A stretch of 56,809 bases of DNA from a virus: positions 1 to 56,809 of the IMG/VR virus record IMGVR_UViG_3300020451_000578. One strand, given 5' to 3'. The notes under the pieces were generated by a model, which did not search any database, was not told the origin of the DNA, and saw nothing but the letters and a program-made list of their open reading frames with translations. Below are positions 38,201-47,700 of the stretch, piece after piece (position 1 is the stretch's first letter; the number at the start of each line of letters is the position of its first letter). The position numbers and the translations under genes were made by a program.

Positions 38201-41190
38201 ACAGTGAAAGTACCGACAGTGCTTGAACCCTGTCCAGTTCTACCAATCTCAGTGTTACCTGATTCACCAAGTACACTAAACTCAACAGTATCATTAGAGT
38301 TAAGTTTACCGATGTATAGATCATCACCAATGTGAAGGTCAGTAGCAATACCTGCACCACCATAGACTCTCAAGTTAGAGTTGTTATGTGTAGCGTAGGA
38401 AGGAGTATATGCAGCAGTTGTACCAGTTCTAAACTTATATCGTACTCTCAAATAGTTCTGTGTACTGAATGTTTCAGTCGCAGTACCTTGGTCTTTCTGG
38501 TTAATAGCACCGTTGATATAGATGTCATTATTGAATAGAGTATCTCCTTCAACATAACCACCACCATCAAATCTAAATGCACCGTAGTCACCACCACTGA
38601 TAACAAAGTTATTGTTACCGTCAGTAGAGATTGTAGGTGTATCGGAATCCTCAAGATATACAAACTGAGCAACGTTTAGAGTTCCTTCAATATCAGTGTT
38701 ACCATTTGTGCTAGTAACTTGGAACTTATTGACTGAACCATTTGTAATGGTCAGTGTTTTACCAGTTGTATCAAGAAGAATGTTGTTGTGGAAGGTTGAA
38801 TTGCCATCAACATCTAGTTCAGCATTCAATGTTGTGTTCTGATCAACATCAAGAGTGCTGTTGAATGTTACGCCTGAATCAACATCAAGGGTACCATCTG
38901 TGTGTACATTACCGTTATCTGTATCAATATCGAATACAGATGTACCACCAGCGGTTTTAATCTCAAACTTTTTATTGTCCGCTTGAACGATTAGGTTATC
39001 AGTAACTTTGGTCTCTAGTTGTACATCAAGAGTACCTTCGATAACTGTGTTACCTGTGTCAGTATCAACTGTAAACTTATCTACACCTGCTGCAGTCTGA
39101 ATCTTGAAGTCTTCATTATCAGACTTAATGATAACAGTGTCATTAATTTCAGTCTGACCTGCGATGGTTACTTCACCACCGATGTGTGCATTCTCAGAAA
39201 GACCCAAACCACCAGTTACAACAAGCGTACCTGTGGTAGTTGATGTAGATCCAGTGTTTGTTGTTAAAGAAAGAGCACCTGCTTTTAAATAAGCATCAGT
39301 TCCAGTAAAGGTTTCACTACTGTTTGTTGCATTATAAAGGAATGCATAACCACCAGTACCAGAATCAAGACGTGTTAGATCCTCATCCCATCCAAAGAAA
39401 CCAACTCTTGCCTGTGAATCATAGTATTTAAACTCAATACCACGATCTAGTCCATCATCAGACCCAGGTGCAGTGTCTCCACCAAGGGTAAAGATAGGGT
39501 CATCAATAGTAACAGTCGTGCTGTTAACAGTTGTTGTTGTTCCATCGACTTGGAAATTTCCGTGAACTCTGACAGTACCTGTGATCGCTCTGTCATCACC
39601 AGGGTCAAGGTGAAGAGTTGAGTCAGTCGTAGCAATGTAGTTGTCTTGAATTCTGACATCTTCGATCCAAATTTTACCTGCAGCATCAGATGCACTGATC
39701 TGTACTGTATCTTCTGCTGTAATGATTACATTAGAAGTTCCTGATCCTGCATTAGTAGCAAGGATACTAAAGTTTCTATTATTTGTACTATTTTGTGTAG
39801 TCTGGAATGTTAGATCACCGTCGCCAGTCTTATCCAGTGTCTGATCAACTGTTCCATCAAGAGTAATATCAGGATCAGAAAAATAGGAACGGACGTTAAC
39901 ATCAAGTTCACCAGCGCCACCATCGCCTGTATTATTAGCGCCAACAAGTAAGTTGCCGCTTGTATCATTAACTTTAACATAGTTAAGATAATTAAATCCT
40001 CTATAACCTGATGTAGCGGTTAGTTCGTTATCAAGTTCAAATGTTTCAACAGTATTTCCGTCTGCAAATCCAACTACATTATTCTGAAGTTGTGTATTAT
40101 CTACCGATGCGGCGGCAATGGTGACGTGCCCGTTGCTGTCAACGTCGAAATCTTCCTGTGCAAATGATGCCAGTCCCTTCTGCTCCGTCGCCTCAGCCGA
40201 GAGGTAGCGCCAACTTCCAGTATCGCCAGTGGTATGAGTAGGAGCACCAAGACCACTACCAATGTCTGCAATTGCTTGGTAAACTTTTGAGGCATTCTTG
40301 ATGATGTCATATCTGCTATATGCGGTACCTGCATCATAGTCTGGCATCTTTGTGCCTTCAGTTGCAGTAGCAATAGGCACAGTTAAGGCAGCGCCTAAGC
40401 GTCCATACCTGTCTACACTAAATTTAGTTGCATTAACAGTTTCACTAGACCCATTTCCAGTGACAGATGTCAGGGATTCCGTATTATAATCACCAACAAC
40501 CACTGCAGTATCTGCAAGATCGATGAATGGGTTTTGAGATGTTCCGTCAGGAACTGTGAATATAATTCTTCCACCACCACCAGTTAACTGTCTTGTGAGA
40601 ATATTTCCTTGAGATGCACGAACAAGAATACCAACGTTCGTAAGTTGAGCAAGTGAGGTTAGGTCATCATCCAATGCCTGAGCATCAGAAATACCATAGT
40701 CAGCAAGTGTAGATGCAAGTTCAGCACCAACCACACGACCTTGTGAGTTAACTCTAACCCTTGTGTAGAGTGCTTCAGCAGCAGGGTTAGCAGGATCGTA
40801 GTGAGGCAAACTCGTCATAAGTGACAAGTCGGTGTTCAATGTAAGGTTAGAAGAACCGTCGAATGAACCAGAACCTGTTACCTGACCTGATAATTGTATT
40901 TGACGTGCGTTTGATAATCTAGTGGCAGTTGAGGCATTACCGATAAGAGTCGCAGTGACAGCACCTGCTTGGAAGTTACCGTCAGCGTCTCTCTTTACAA
41001 GAGTATTTGCAGCGTTTGATTCTGTTTCTAGTGGTCGCTCATACTTCAGCGAGTTCCACGGGGTAACACCGTCACCAATCTTGATACGTGAAGTATCAAT
41101 TTCGATTCCAAGTTCACCCTGTGCCAGGATTGGATTGATGTTTGCCCACTGCTGAGCACCATCACGTCTTAATTGTAGTCTATTTGCCAT
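35272..41190 (-). CDS. Giant repetitive tail fibre-like protein (1972 aa) with Mtd-type N-terminus
   Basis: The N-terminus RLQLRRDGAQQWANINPILAQGELGIEID...RIKIGDGVTPWNSL is the phage fibre attachment domain seen in major-tropism-determinant-like proteins. The body consists of beta-helix-type repeats such as TLGVTNATTLSSTLDV and DVTSNTTIGGTL. A module of about 90 residues occurs twice, at about residues 550-645 and 1055-1150: TTVNST...DDP..TLGGDTAP...DRG.EF.YYD...GFFGWD. The C-terminal 230 residues are LYYTNARADARI repeats and an Ala-rich helical end. It should be a long trimeric fibre for host contact. A perfect late promoter is 49 bases upstream, after a terminator. Confidence 0.88.
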   Translation of the reverse strand: MANRLQLRRDGAQQWANINPILAQGELGIEIDTSRIKIGDGVTPWNSLKYERPLETESNAANTLVKRDADGNFQAGAVTATLIGNASTATRLSNARQIQLSGQVTGSGSFDGSSNLTLNTDLSLMTSLPHYDPANPAAEALYTRVRVNSQGRVVGAELASTLADYGISDAQALDDDLTSLAQLTNVGILVRASQGNILTRQLTGGGGRIIFTVPDGTSQNPFIDLADTAVVVGDYNTESLTSVTGNGSSETVNATKFSVDRYGRLGAALTVPIATATEGTKMPDYDAGTAYSRYDIIKNASKVYQAIADIGSGLGAPTHTTGDTGSWRYLSAEATEQKGLASFAQEDFDVDSNGHVTIAAASVDNTQLQNNVVGFADGNTVETFELDNELTATSGYRGFNYLNYVKVNDTSGNLLVGANNTGDGGAGELDVNVRSYFSDPDITLDGTVDQTLDKTGDGDLTFQTTQNSTNNRNFSILATNAGSGTSNVIITAEDTVQISASDAAGKIWIEDVRIQDNYIATTDSTLHLDPGDDRAITGTVRVHGNFQVDGTTTTVNSTTVTIDDPIFTLGGDTAPGSDDGLDRGIEFKYYDSQARVGFFGWDEDLTRLDSGTGGYAFLYNATNSSETFTGTDAYLKAGALSLTTNTGSTSTTTGTLVVTGGLGLSENAHIGGEVTIAGQTEINDTVIIKSDNEDFKIQTAAGVDKFTVDTDTGNTVIEGTLDVQLETKVTDNLIVQADNKKFEIKTAGGTSVFDIDTDNGNVHTDGTLDVDSGVTFNSTLDVDQNTTLNAELDVDGNSTFHNNILLDTTGKTLTITNGSVNKFQVTSTNGNTDIEGTLNVAQFVYLEDSDTPTISTDGNNNFVISGGDYGAFRFDGGGYVEGDTLFNNDIYINGAINQKDQGTATETFSTQNYLRVRYKFRTGTTAAYTPSYATHNNSNLRVYGGAGIATDLHIGDDLYIGKLNSNDTVEFSVLGESGNTEIGRTGQGSSTVGTFTVHGDSTFNRHVTITGPQTTIGDANTDALTVNAVSQFTDNVTVDGDLTVNSNTLIEGNLTVNGTTTTVNSTTTQLDDPVITLGGDTAPQSSDTKDRGVEFRYYDGSAKLGFFGWDNSAERFALYHDATNSSEAFAGTRSGIDAGSVKLFDTTNATNSGSGALIVGGGAGIGMDLYVGDDLVVTDDGSFGGNLSVTGTFDVTNDLAVNSNKFTVDAGTGDTQVAGTFGATGATTLSSTLGVSSNTTIGGTLGVTNATTLSSTLDVTSNTTIGGTLDVTNATNITNTLGVTGVTSVTNSSAATTTGSYTGDGALRVTGGASVGNNLVVAGDVRVYGNSVIDGTVSYASIQTYAENVRFNDTADAVSASNNVASVFTAGGLAVSKKAYIGDDLDVGNGNFTVDGPTGNTLIAGTLGVTAATNVSTITASGIADLQSTVTIGGNLAIGSNKFNVNSSNGNTDIDGSLDVLGSTVIDDTLNVTQGVDFDSTLNVDGTTTLNDALTQNSTSLFKDDVVIRGASKTLKLQNGNSQDKITLESTTGHVTMAGNLVTSGTGAFTDAVTMGNTLDVTGQITGNVTGDVTGTATNANNIDVNNTNNNTTFYPTFSASNTGHTGMFVDSANLTYNPFSNTLSVTNFVSTTNFEVQGNLNVTGTLTFFQSQVGSIANHNTNALAEGSTNLYFTDERVDDRVAALISGGTGITASYDDAGNLLTLSATQADINTDNITEGSTNLFTTAARTRGHISVTGDLGYNSSTGVISYTIPTTIASLSNHDTADLAEGTNLYYTNARADARIALQVGANLDISNQSTSELSEGTNLYYTNARADARVVAGITGKLDASAVSTFGGTLIDDADAAAARTTLGLGTAATTASTAYATSAQGALAASATQPGDLATVATSGSYNDLSNQPTLFSGAYADLSGKPTLGTAAATAATAYATAAQGATADSALQAETITLAALKTAAANSATYAAFQAAIAAL

Positions 41191-41238
41191 TGGTTAACAC
41201 ACGTGGTATCCGTTAACGGAGATAATCTGCCTCTCAGA

Positions 41239-41246
41239 TATTTATA
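41239..41246 (-). promoter_or_regulatory. Late promoter TATAAATA upstream of the 1972-aa fibre
   Basis: Exact TATAAATA on the minus strand, 49 bases before the fibre ATG and 6 bases after the T-run of the preceding terminator. Confidence 0.9.
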
Positions 41247-41251
41247 CAGCA

Positions 41252-41275
41252 AATAAAAAGGACCCTTTCGGGTCC
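41252..41275 (-). terminator. Rho-independent terminator between the 75-aa gene and the fibre gene
   Basis: Minus strand GGACCC, loop GAAA, GGGTCC, then TTTTTATTT. A 6-bp GC-rich stem with a GNRA loop, 5 bases past the stop of the 75-residue gene. Same stem core as the gp23 terminator. Confidence 0.92.
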
Positions 41276-41280
41276 AAAGG

Positions 41281-41508
41281 TTATGCAGCGTCTACGTTAT
41301 CCACTTCTGGAGCAGGTTCCGCTTCATTCTCTGTACCGAGGCAGTATTCTAGAGTCTCAATAGCACCTTGTAATTTAAGTGCTTGCTGTTCATTGCTGCG
41401 AATCATCTTCGCCATTCTTTGATTATCTTCAATAAGACGCTTATAGCGGTCTTTGAAATCGCCAAGAAGTTTATCTTGGTCAATTACTTCAGGTTGGTCT
41501 GCAGGCAT
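41281..41508 (-). CDS. Coiled-coil hypothetical protein (75 aa)
   Basis: Unrecognised. A predicted helix DKLLGDFKDRYKRLIEDNQRMAKMIRSNEQQ followed by LKLQGAIETLEYCLGTEN and an acidic tail. A small coiled coil beside large fibres is a typical position for an assembly chaperone, but this is only inference. It shares a base with the upstream 73-residue gene and is followed by a strong terminator. Confidence 0.68.
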   Translation of the reverse strand: MPADQPEVIDQDKLLGDFKDRYKRLIEDNQRMAKMIRSNEQQALKLQGAIETLEYCLGTENEAEPAPEVDNVDAA

Positions 41509-41729
41509 TACTTTTGCTCCAATAATGTTTTCAGTAAGGATTTGATTTCCGACATATCTGATTTTAACACATCTACGTCAGATTTCAAGTTATCGAGGGT
41601 TTCAGCACTCGCTTTACGCTTTTTAGCAGCGTTCCCAGGAGGTGTGGGTTTCATATTTAGGACAGCGTTAGTATTGGAATCCCGAACTAAATCGGGATGT
41701 CCTTTAACGGGAATGTAATCAGAGGTCAC
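41508..41729 (-). CDS. Small structural-region protein with coiled coil (73 aa)
   Basis: N-terminal SDYIPVKGHPDLVRDSNTNAV resembles a short domain seen at the start of several phage virion-associated proteins. A basic linker (AAKKRKAS) follows, then a coiled coil (LDNLKSDVDVLKSDMSEIKSLLKTLLEQK). Not a named family. The ATG lies 11 bases inside the end of the 2403-residue gene. Confidence 0.68.
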   Translation of the reverse strand: MTSDYIPVKGHPDLVRDSNTNAVLNMKPTPPGNAAKKRKASAETLDNLKSDVDVLKSDMSEIKSLLKTLLEQK

Positions 41730-44700
41730 TTAATGCCATAACACGAAGGTTTTTGAGTTCGGGGACGTATGCTTGGTTCCTAGAGGTCATAATAATTTTG
41801 ATCTGTGCAGAACTAAACTCGGTTCCTTCGAACGTATATTCGAGGTCACGATATAGAATGCCTTCTGTCTTAGCAACAGTTTTGTCTTCTTTACCGTTTC
41901 CGTTAAAATATGTATAACCGATCTCATCAAACGTTAATGATGTACCAACAGGCATTGTCCTGTACATCACGTGGATCTCGGTGTCTGGGTGTCTCCACGC
42001 TTCAAATGAAACCCTCAAGGAGTTGGCAGGTTGAAGCAGGTTCATAACCTTAGAGATGTACACTGCTGAGTTTAGATCACCTGTTCTATCTTCAGCATTA
42101 GAATTAGCAGCAGGAATCTGATTAATTCTGTTAGATGTTGTAATGAGTGAACAACGATCACGGTCAACGATTGGTGACAAGTTCTTATTAGATGTACTCA
42201 TCAACAACTGGAAGTTGAGTGACTTAGAACCAGATAGTTTGGCATCTTCATTAACTTGTGAACAAACCATCTTGGGGAATCCAAGGTAGTTGTCTTCGTT
42301 AGCAATACAGTCGATGAACACACCATCGTTAATGAATGACGCTTCGTTTGTATTTGCTCCATCCAAGAGAGAAGTTGCAGATACAACGTTGATTCTAGGA
42401 TCAACATCAGTCTCAGGATAAACAGTCATCTGAATCTGAGGATAGAACTGTTCAAACTGGATGTTCTGTGTTGATGTAACTCTTGATCCACCATTTCTAA
42501 TACCATTGCTAGACACAGATGTAACTGCAATCTTGTAAGTATCAAGTGTGGGTGAACCAATCTGGGTATGAAGTTTGTTAATTTCTACTAGTGGAATACC
42601 ATCAAGGTTATAACATTCAATAATCGTGCTGGCATTGTGAACCAGAGCAGCAGTTCCTGCTTGACCACGAGAACCTGAAGGTAGAGTTAGGATCTTACCA
42701 TCACTAGAGATGCCATTGTACTGGACGATCTCAAAATGTTTCTGTCCAACTTCAGGATCACGGAGAATGATATATCCAGGGTTACTAGTAGAAACTGCAG
42801 AACCATTAATAAGTGTGTGGAATGCAGATGCATCAGCAACGTGTAACTGGAATGTACCAGACACACCATCAGAGGCAGTGATACCGTTTGTATGATATGC
42901 AGAGTCAATAATTGTAGGAGCAACTTCTGAGATACATCCTTCAATCTTGACGTTGTTAGCAACGTCGTGCATACAGTGGTTAGCGTGATGAACAGTAACC
43001 TCAGTTGCTTTGTTGAAGTATGAGATAGGAGCAGAAGCATAATCATTAATGTCATCACCACTTGATGCCACACCACCAGAACCAATCGTACCAGAACCAG
43101 TTGTCTGAGAGTTGATTGTCTGAGTGATAGGATCAGCAGGAGCAAATGTACCTGTGACAGACTTAACTGTTAGGAGTCCTGAACCTGCGTTCCAAGCGGT
43201 AACCATACCAGATGCACCAGTACCATTAGAAATTGCTTCATCAACTGTAAATGTACCTGTGACACCAGTCAGAGTGAGGTTAGCAATAGATCTAGATGAA
43301 ACCAATCTGTAGATGTAGTTTGCACCAGATGCAACACCTTCTCTAAATTCACCCTGAACATCATCAACAATAATGTAAGAGTTAGATGAACCTGAGATAC
43401 CTTGAACAACTTCTCTAACGATCGCAGAAGGAACTGGGTTAGTATCAGTCTGAGTAATCTCAGCACCAATAGTAAAGTTAGCAACGTGATCAGAAAGAAT
43501 AATCTTAAGTTGTGGTTTCAGTGTTTCGATAGGATTGTGACGCAATCTGCTAATACCACCGTTACCAATAGCAAGTTGAGAGTTATTGAATACAGCAGTA
43601 CCAGTTGAGTTCTCAGCAAACTCTGCCTTATGAAGGATAAACTTAAGATCCTCATACTGGTCAGCAGTCCAAGTAGAAGCGTTCTGTGATTTAAAGAGAA
43701 CACCTGCATATGGTTGCTCAGAGATCGTTCTATCGTTTGTAATATCATCCTCACCCATTCTGGAGATCCAGAGTTTATATTCGTTGGAGTCAGAAAGAAC
43801 AACCAAACAATATTCTCTATTCTCTGTCACATAGATTGGTGATGAGAATGTAAATCTAGTAGAGACTGTTCCGTTTTCAGATAGATTAATCTGTGAAGGA
43901 AGAAGTGTAACGTCAGAGAATGCAAGAACTTTAGTGGTTGGATAACCATTTGCCATCTCTCTAACCTGTACAGATACTGGGATTCTCTCATCCTTAGTAT
44001 TAAAGTACAAGTCACAACCAGTAATAAATGCACCACCTTTAGACTCAACCAAGAAGGACTGAGCAAGAGGGTCATACCAACCTGTGTCTCTTGTTGATGT
44101 ACTTGAACTGTTAACGGTTCTACCTTGAGTAACAGTGTCTCTAACAACATCGGCGTTTCTAACAGCAAGAATAGTTGTCTGCTTAGTCTCGATGACACCA
44201 GATGCAACGTAGTTAGCAGATGCAGCAGAGTCAACCTGACCAGGAACTCTAGAGTCAGTTGCTGAAGTTGTAAGACGGATAACACGTGTACCTGTAGCAA
44301 ATCTTGGGTTGGTGTCAACACCAGGATTAGGAATCCACATAATACCTTCAAGGTCACCGTTGGTGTTAGCAACAAGACGCTTAGTCTTAACAACAGCACG
44401 AGCACCAGATGTTTGACCAACAAGGATCTCACCCTCTAGAGGGTTACCGTAGTAAGCACCTGCAACTGTCTCCGACATAATTTTAGTGTCGATATTAAGG
44501 AGAGGTGTAGTTGATGCATAGGAACTAGGAAGTTCACTAGAATCAAATGGGTTTAGATCATCATCAAAACCAGTGTTAGGATCCATCAACTTGAGATGAC
44601 AATCAGATGACTGACCAACTACTGTCTCTCCAACAACGAAAGGTGTGTTGTTTGTTCTTGTATCATCAATAGGATTCTTAATAACTTCAAGCAATCGAGG

Positions 44701-47700
44701 CGTTGTGTAGAAATTAACATTAACGTTATCGATGAAAGCATAGAATCTGGTGTTTGGTTTCAGACGCTGGATCTTAAATGCAATATTTCTTGATCTAATG
44801 AAAGGAATAACTGTACGCTCAATAACTCTATCGCCAAGAGATTGACGGTCAATTCTAGGAACAACGTTAGTTCTAAGACCAGTTCTAGATTGGTTACTAG
44901 TAGTATTTGTGGTGTTAGTGTTAATTCTTCTGATAAACGGCCAAGAACCTCTTCTCATAAACTGAGATGAAGAAGAACTGCTGCTGGAAGACCAGTTAGT
45001 TCTCCAAGAGTTCCACTGTGTAGGAACAAAACCTGTGTTGGTGTCACCACCAAGTGCTTGAACCTGTGCAGTAAAGTCACCTTCAATGTTCACAACTCTA
45101 TCTGGTTCTCTCTCTTCTGCTACCCAGTCGTCAGATGATGGGAATAGATCCAATCTACCGATGTAAGCAAACACGTTGAATGGGTTTACATTCTCAACTC
45201 TTGATGCATAAGGTTGAACAATAAACTGAATTTCGTTATATGGGAGAGTCAGTGTACCAACACTATGGTTAGTAACAGCATTAGATGCAACTTCGTTATA
45301 CTCAAGAGCAACGTTTGTTGTATAGTGAGACGCTCTCAAGATACCTTCAGAGAAGTCAAGAGCACAAGCAAAGTCTTCGTGTCTAGTTTGAGCAGAATCG
45401 AATGATGTAAAGTTATCAACTAAGAATCCATTCTTGAATTTATCAAAACCATCAGCATCCTTAACAGAGAATGATGCAGTTTCCATCTCAAGAAGGTTTA
45501 GAGATGTGTAATACTCAAGGTTATCAACTCTCTTTTCAATCCTACCGATGTCACGCATTGTGAAACGTCGGTTGTTTTCTCTAGAAATTCTTACATCTGC
45601 AGGACTATAACCATATGGTTTATGGAAGAATGTTGCCATTAGCATTGCATTATCCATATCACCTGGGAGTTCTTGGTTTTCACCAGAAATACCCTTGGCA
45701 ATCTTAAACTCTTGCTGGTCAGTTAGGAATAATTTGTCAACTCTACCAAGGTAGTAGTCGTAGTCACAACGGAAATCTGACTCAGGTTTTGGAATATCAA
45801 TAACCGTAGCGTTATTTGCAACACCACCAGAAGAGAATCCTCTATCTTTAAAGTCGAGTGATGCACAGTTTACAAAGTATGGTGAACCTACAGTACCAGA
45901 TCCTGAAAGAACGGGAGTAACGGCGGGTCTAAAGTCAAGAACATCTCTAAGTTCCTTTGTTTCACCGTCAAGAGTTACAGAAGGAATCTTTCCATAGTCA
46001 ATACCAACATAAGATTGAGCAGCAAAATAGTCACCCGTTGCTTCGTGAGTGAATCTATCAAACACAATCATCAACTTTCTAAGAGGTTTTGTTGATGATG
46101 CATACCTAACAAGTTTAGAAATATCGTAGAAGTGACCTTTCTGGTTAGCATCAAGGAAGAAATCTGTAGTAATATTTCTAGAACCATTATCGATAGATCC
46201 TTCTGCATCATTTGAAAGACCAGAGATAACTTCATCGTTAGCATCAAAACCACGAATAGTTTCACCTAACTGGAAGAATGTATCGTTTTCATATACAAAG
46301 TGGCAGACGTATGAAACAGCGTTAAAGTTTACAACACGCCCTTTTGCTTTAGATGTCTGACCTTCAATAATAGTACCTTCTTTGAAGATGGTTGCATCTT
46401 GCATTTGAAGGTTAGGAATTATAGCAGCATTATCGTCTGATGATTCATAGATGGCGTGAACGTTATAAACGTCAGTAGCTCCAAGTGAAATCTCTTCGTC
46501 TTCAATACGAGTTCCAAACAATGAACCATATGTAAGACCATACTTAACAGCATCAGATGAGTTAGTGGTTCTCTCAACCTTCATAACTTCCATCTGAGTA
46601 GCATTCTTCAACTTCTTCTCTGCTTGGTTTTTAGAGATAGAAGCAATCAAACGACAAGATGTAACACCAGTCAAACCAGAAACAGTCAATGATGTTCTTG
46701 GAGTACCAGTTGTGTTAAATGCAAGATTTGATTCGATGTCAATCAGTGTACCTGGGGTAGGTGCAAGAGATACCAACTGATAGTGATCCTTATCATATGC
46801 AAGGAACTGTTCGTCAGCAGGTAGAGAAATCGTAAAGTCGTTAGCACCAGTAACTGTGATGTCGTCAAAAGAACGTGCAACAATAGCAGATTCATCACTA
46901 ATATTATTGATCGATTCTTTTGGCATCTCGATCATAAGATCAGCAGTCTCTCTATCATAAATCTGAGGACGCAATCTAACTAAGAATCCATAATCTCCTG
47001 CTGGAATATTGTTACCAGAGTAGGTAGCACCTGTAGCAGTTGTAATCTTATTATCAATATTACCTGAAACAGTGCTAATTCTATCAGCGAACAGAGAGTT
47101 TACTCCGTTCTGAGTAAAGATGTCATTCGGTCTGATGTCTAATGTGAAGTTAGATTGTGTACCAGTCAATGTACCAGTAGCACCACCAGAACTTACATTA
47201 AAGTTTGTACCAAGAATAACAACCTGAGCATCGTTAATAAGATCTCCAGCAAATCTAATGTTATTTGTATCTGGATCTCTACCGATCATTGAACGTGCAT
47301 CGGTAACTTGGAATGAGAAATGATCGTTTAGAGTACCGATTTCAATACCATCACGCTCAAGAATCTCCCCATTTCGGAATGAACCATAAACTTGATAAAC
47401 GTTGAATACCGATGCACCTGATACATCGCCTTCAACGAATGCTTTTGCCTTAGAAGTTCTACCTCTAATAACGTGACCCTGAGTAAGTGTGACTGCAGCA
47501 TCTGTCTTGAAGATTGTTAGGGGTTGTAGGTCAAATACATATGCTTTAAAAACTGTTGCTGTTGAAGTTACATTAGTACCACTATGATATTCATATGCAG
47601 CGATACGACCAAGTGCAACAATCTGACCATTACTGGAAAGGTTATTACCTTGTGCTTGATCTCTAAACTCAATAACTTGATAGTTGGCAGTAATATTATT

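Noticed and set aside
35272-41190. Reading the many repeats in the fibre gene as a CRISPR-like or satellite array
   Set aside because: Repeat units are multiples of three, vary at synonymous positions and encode beta-strand repeats in one continuous frame.
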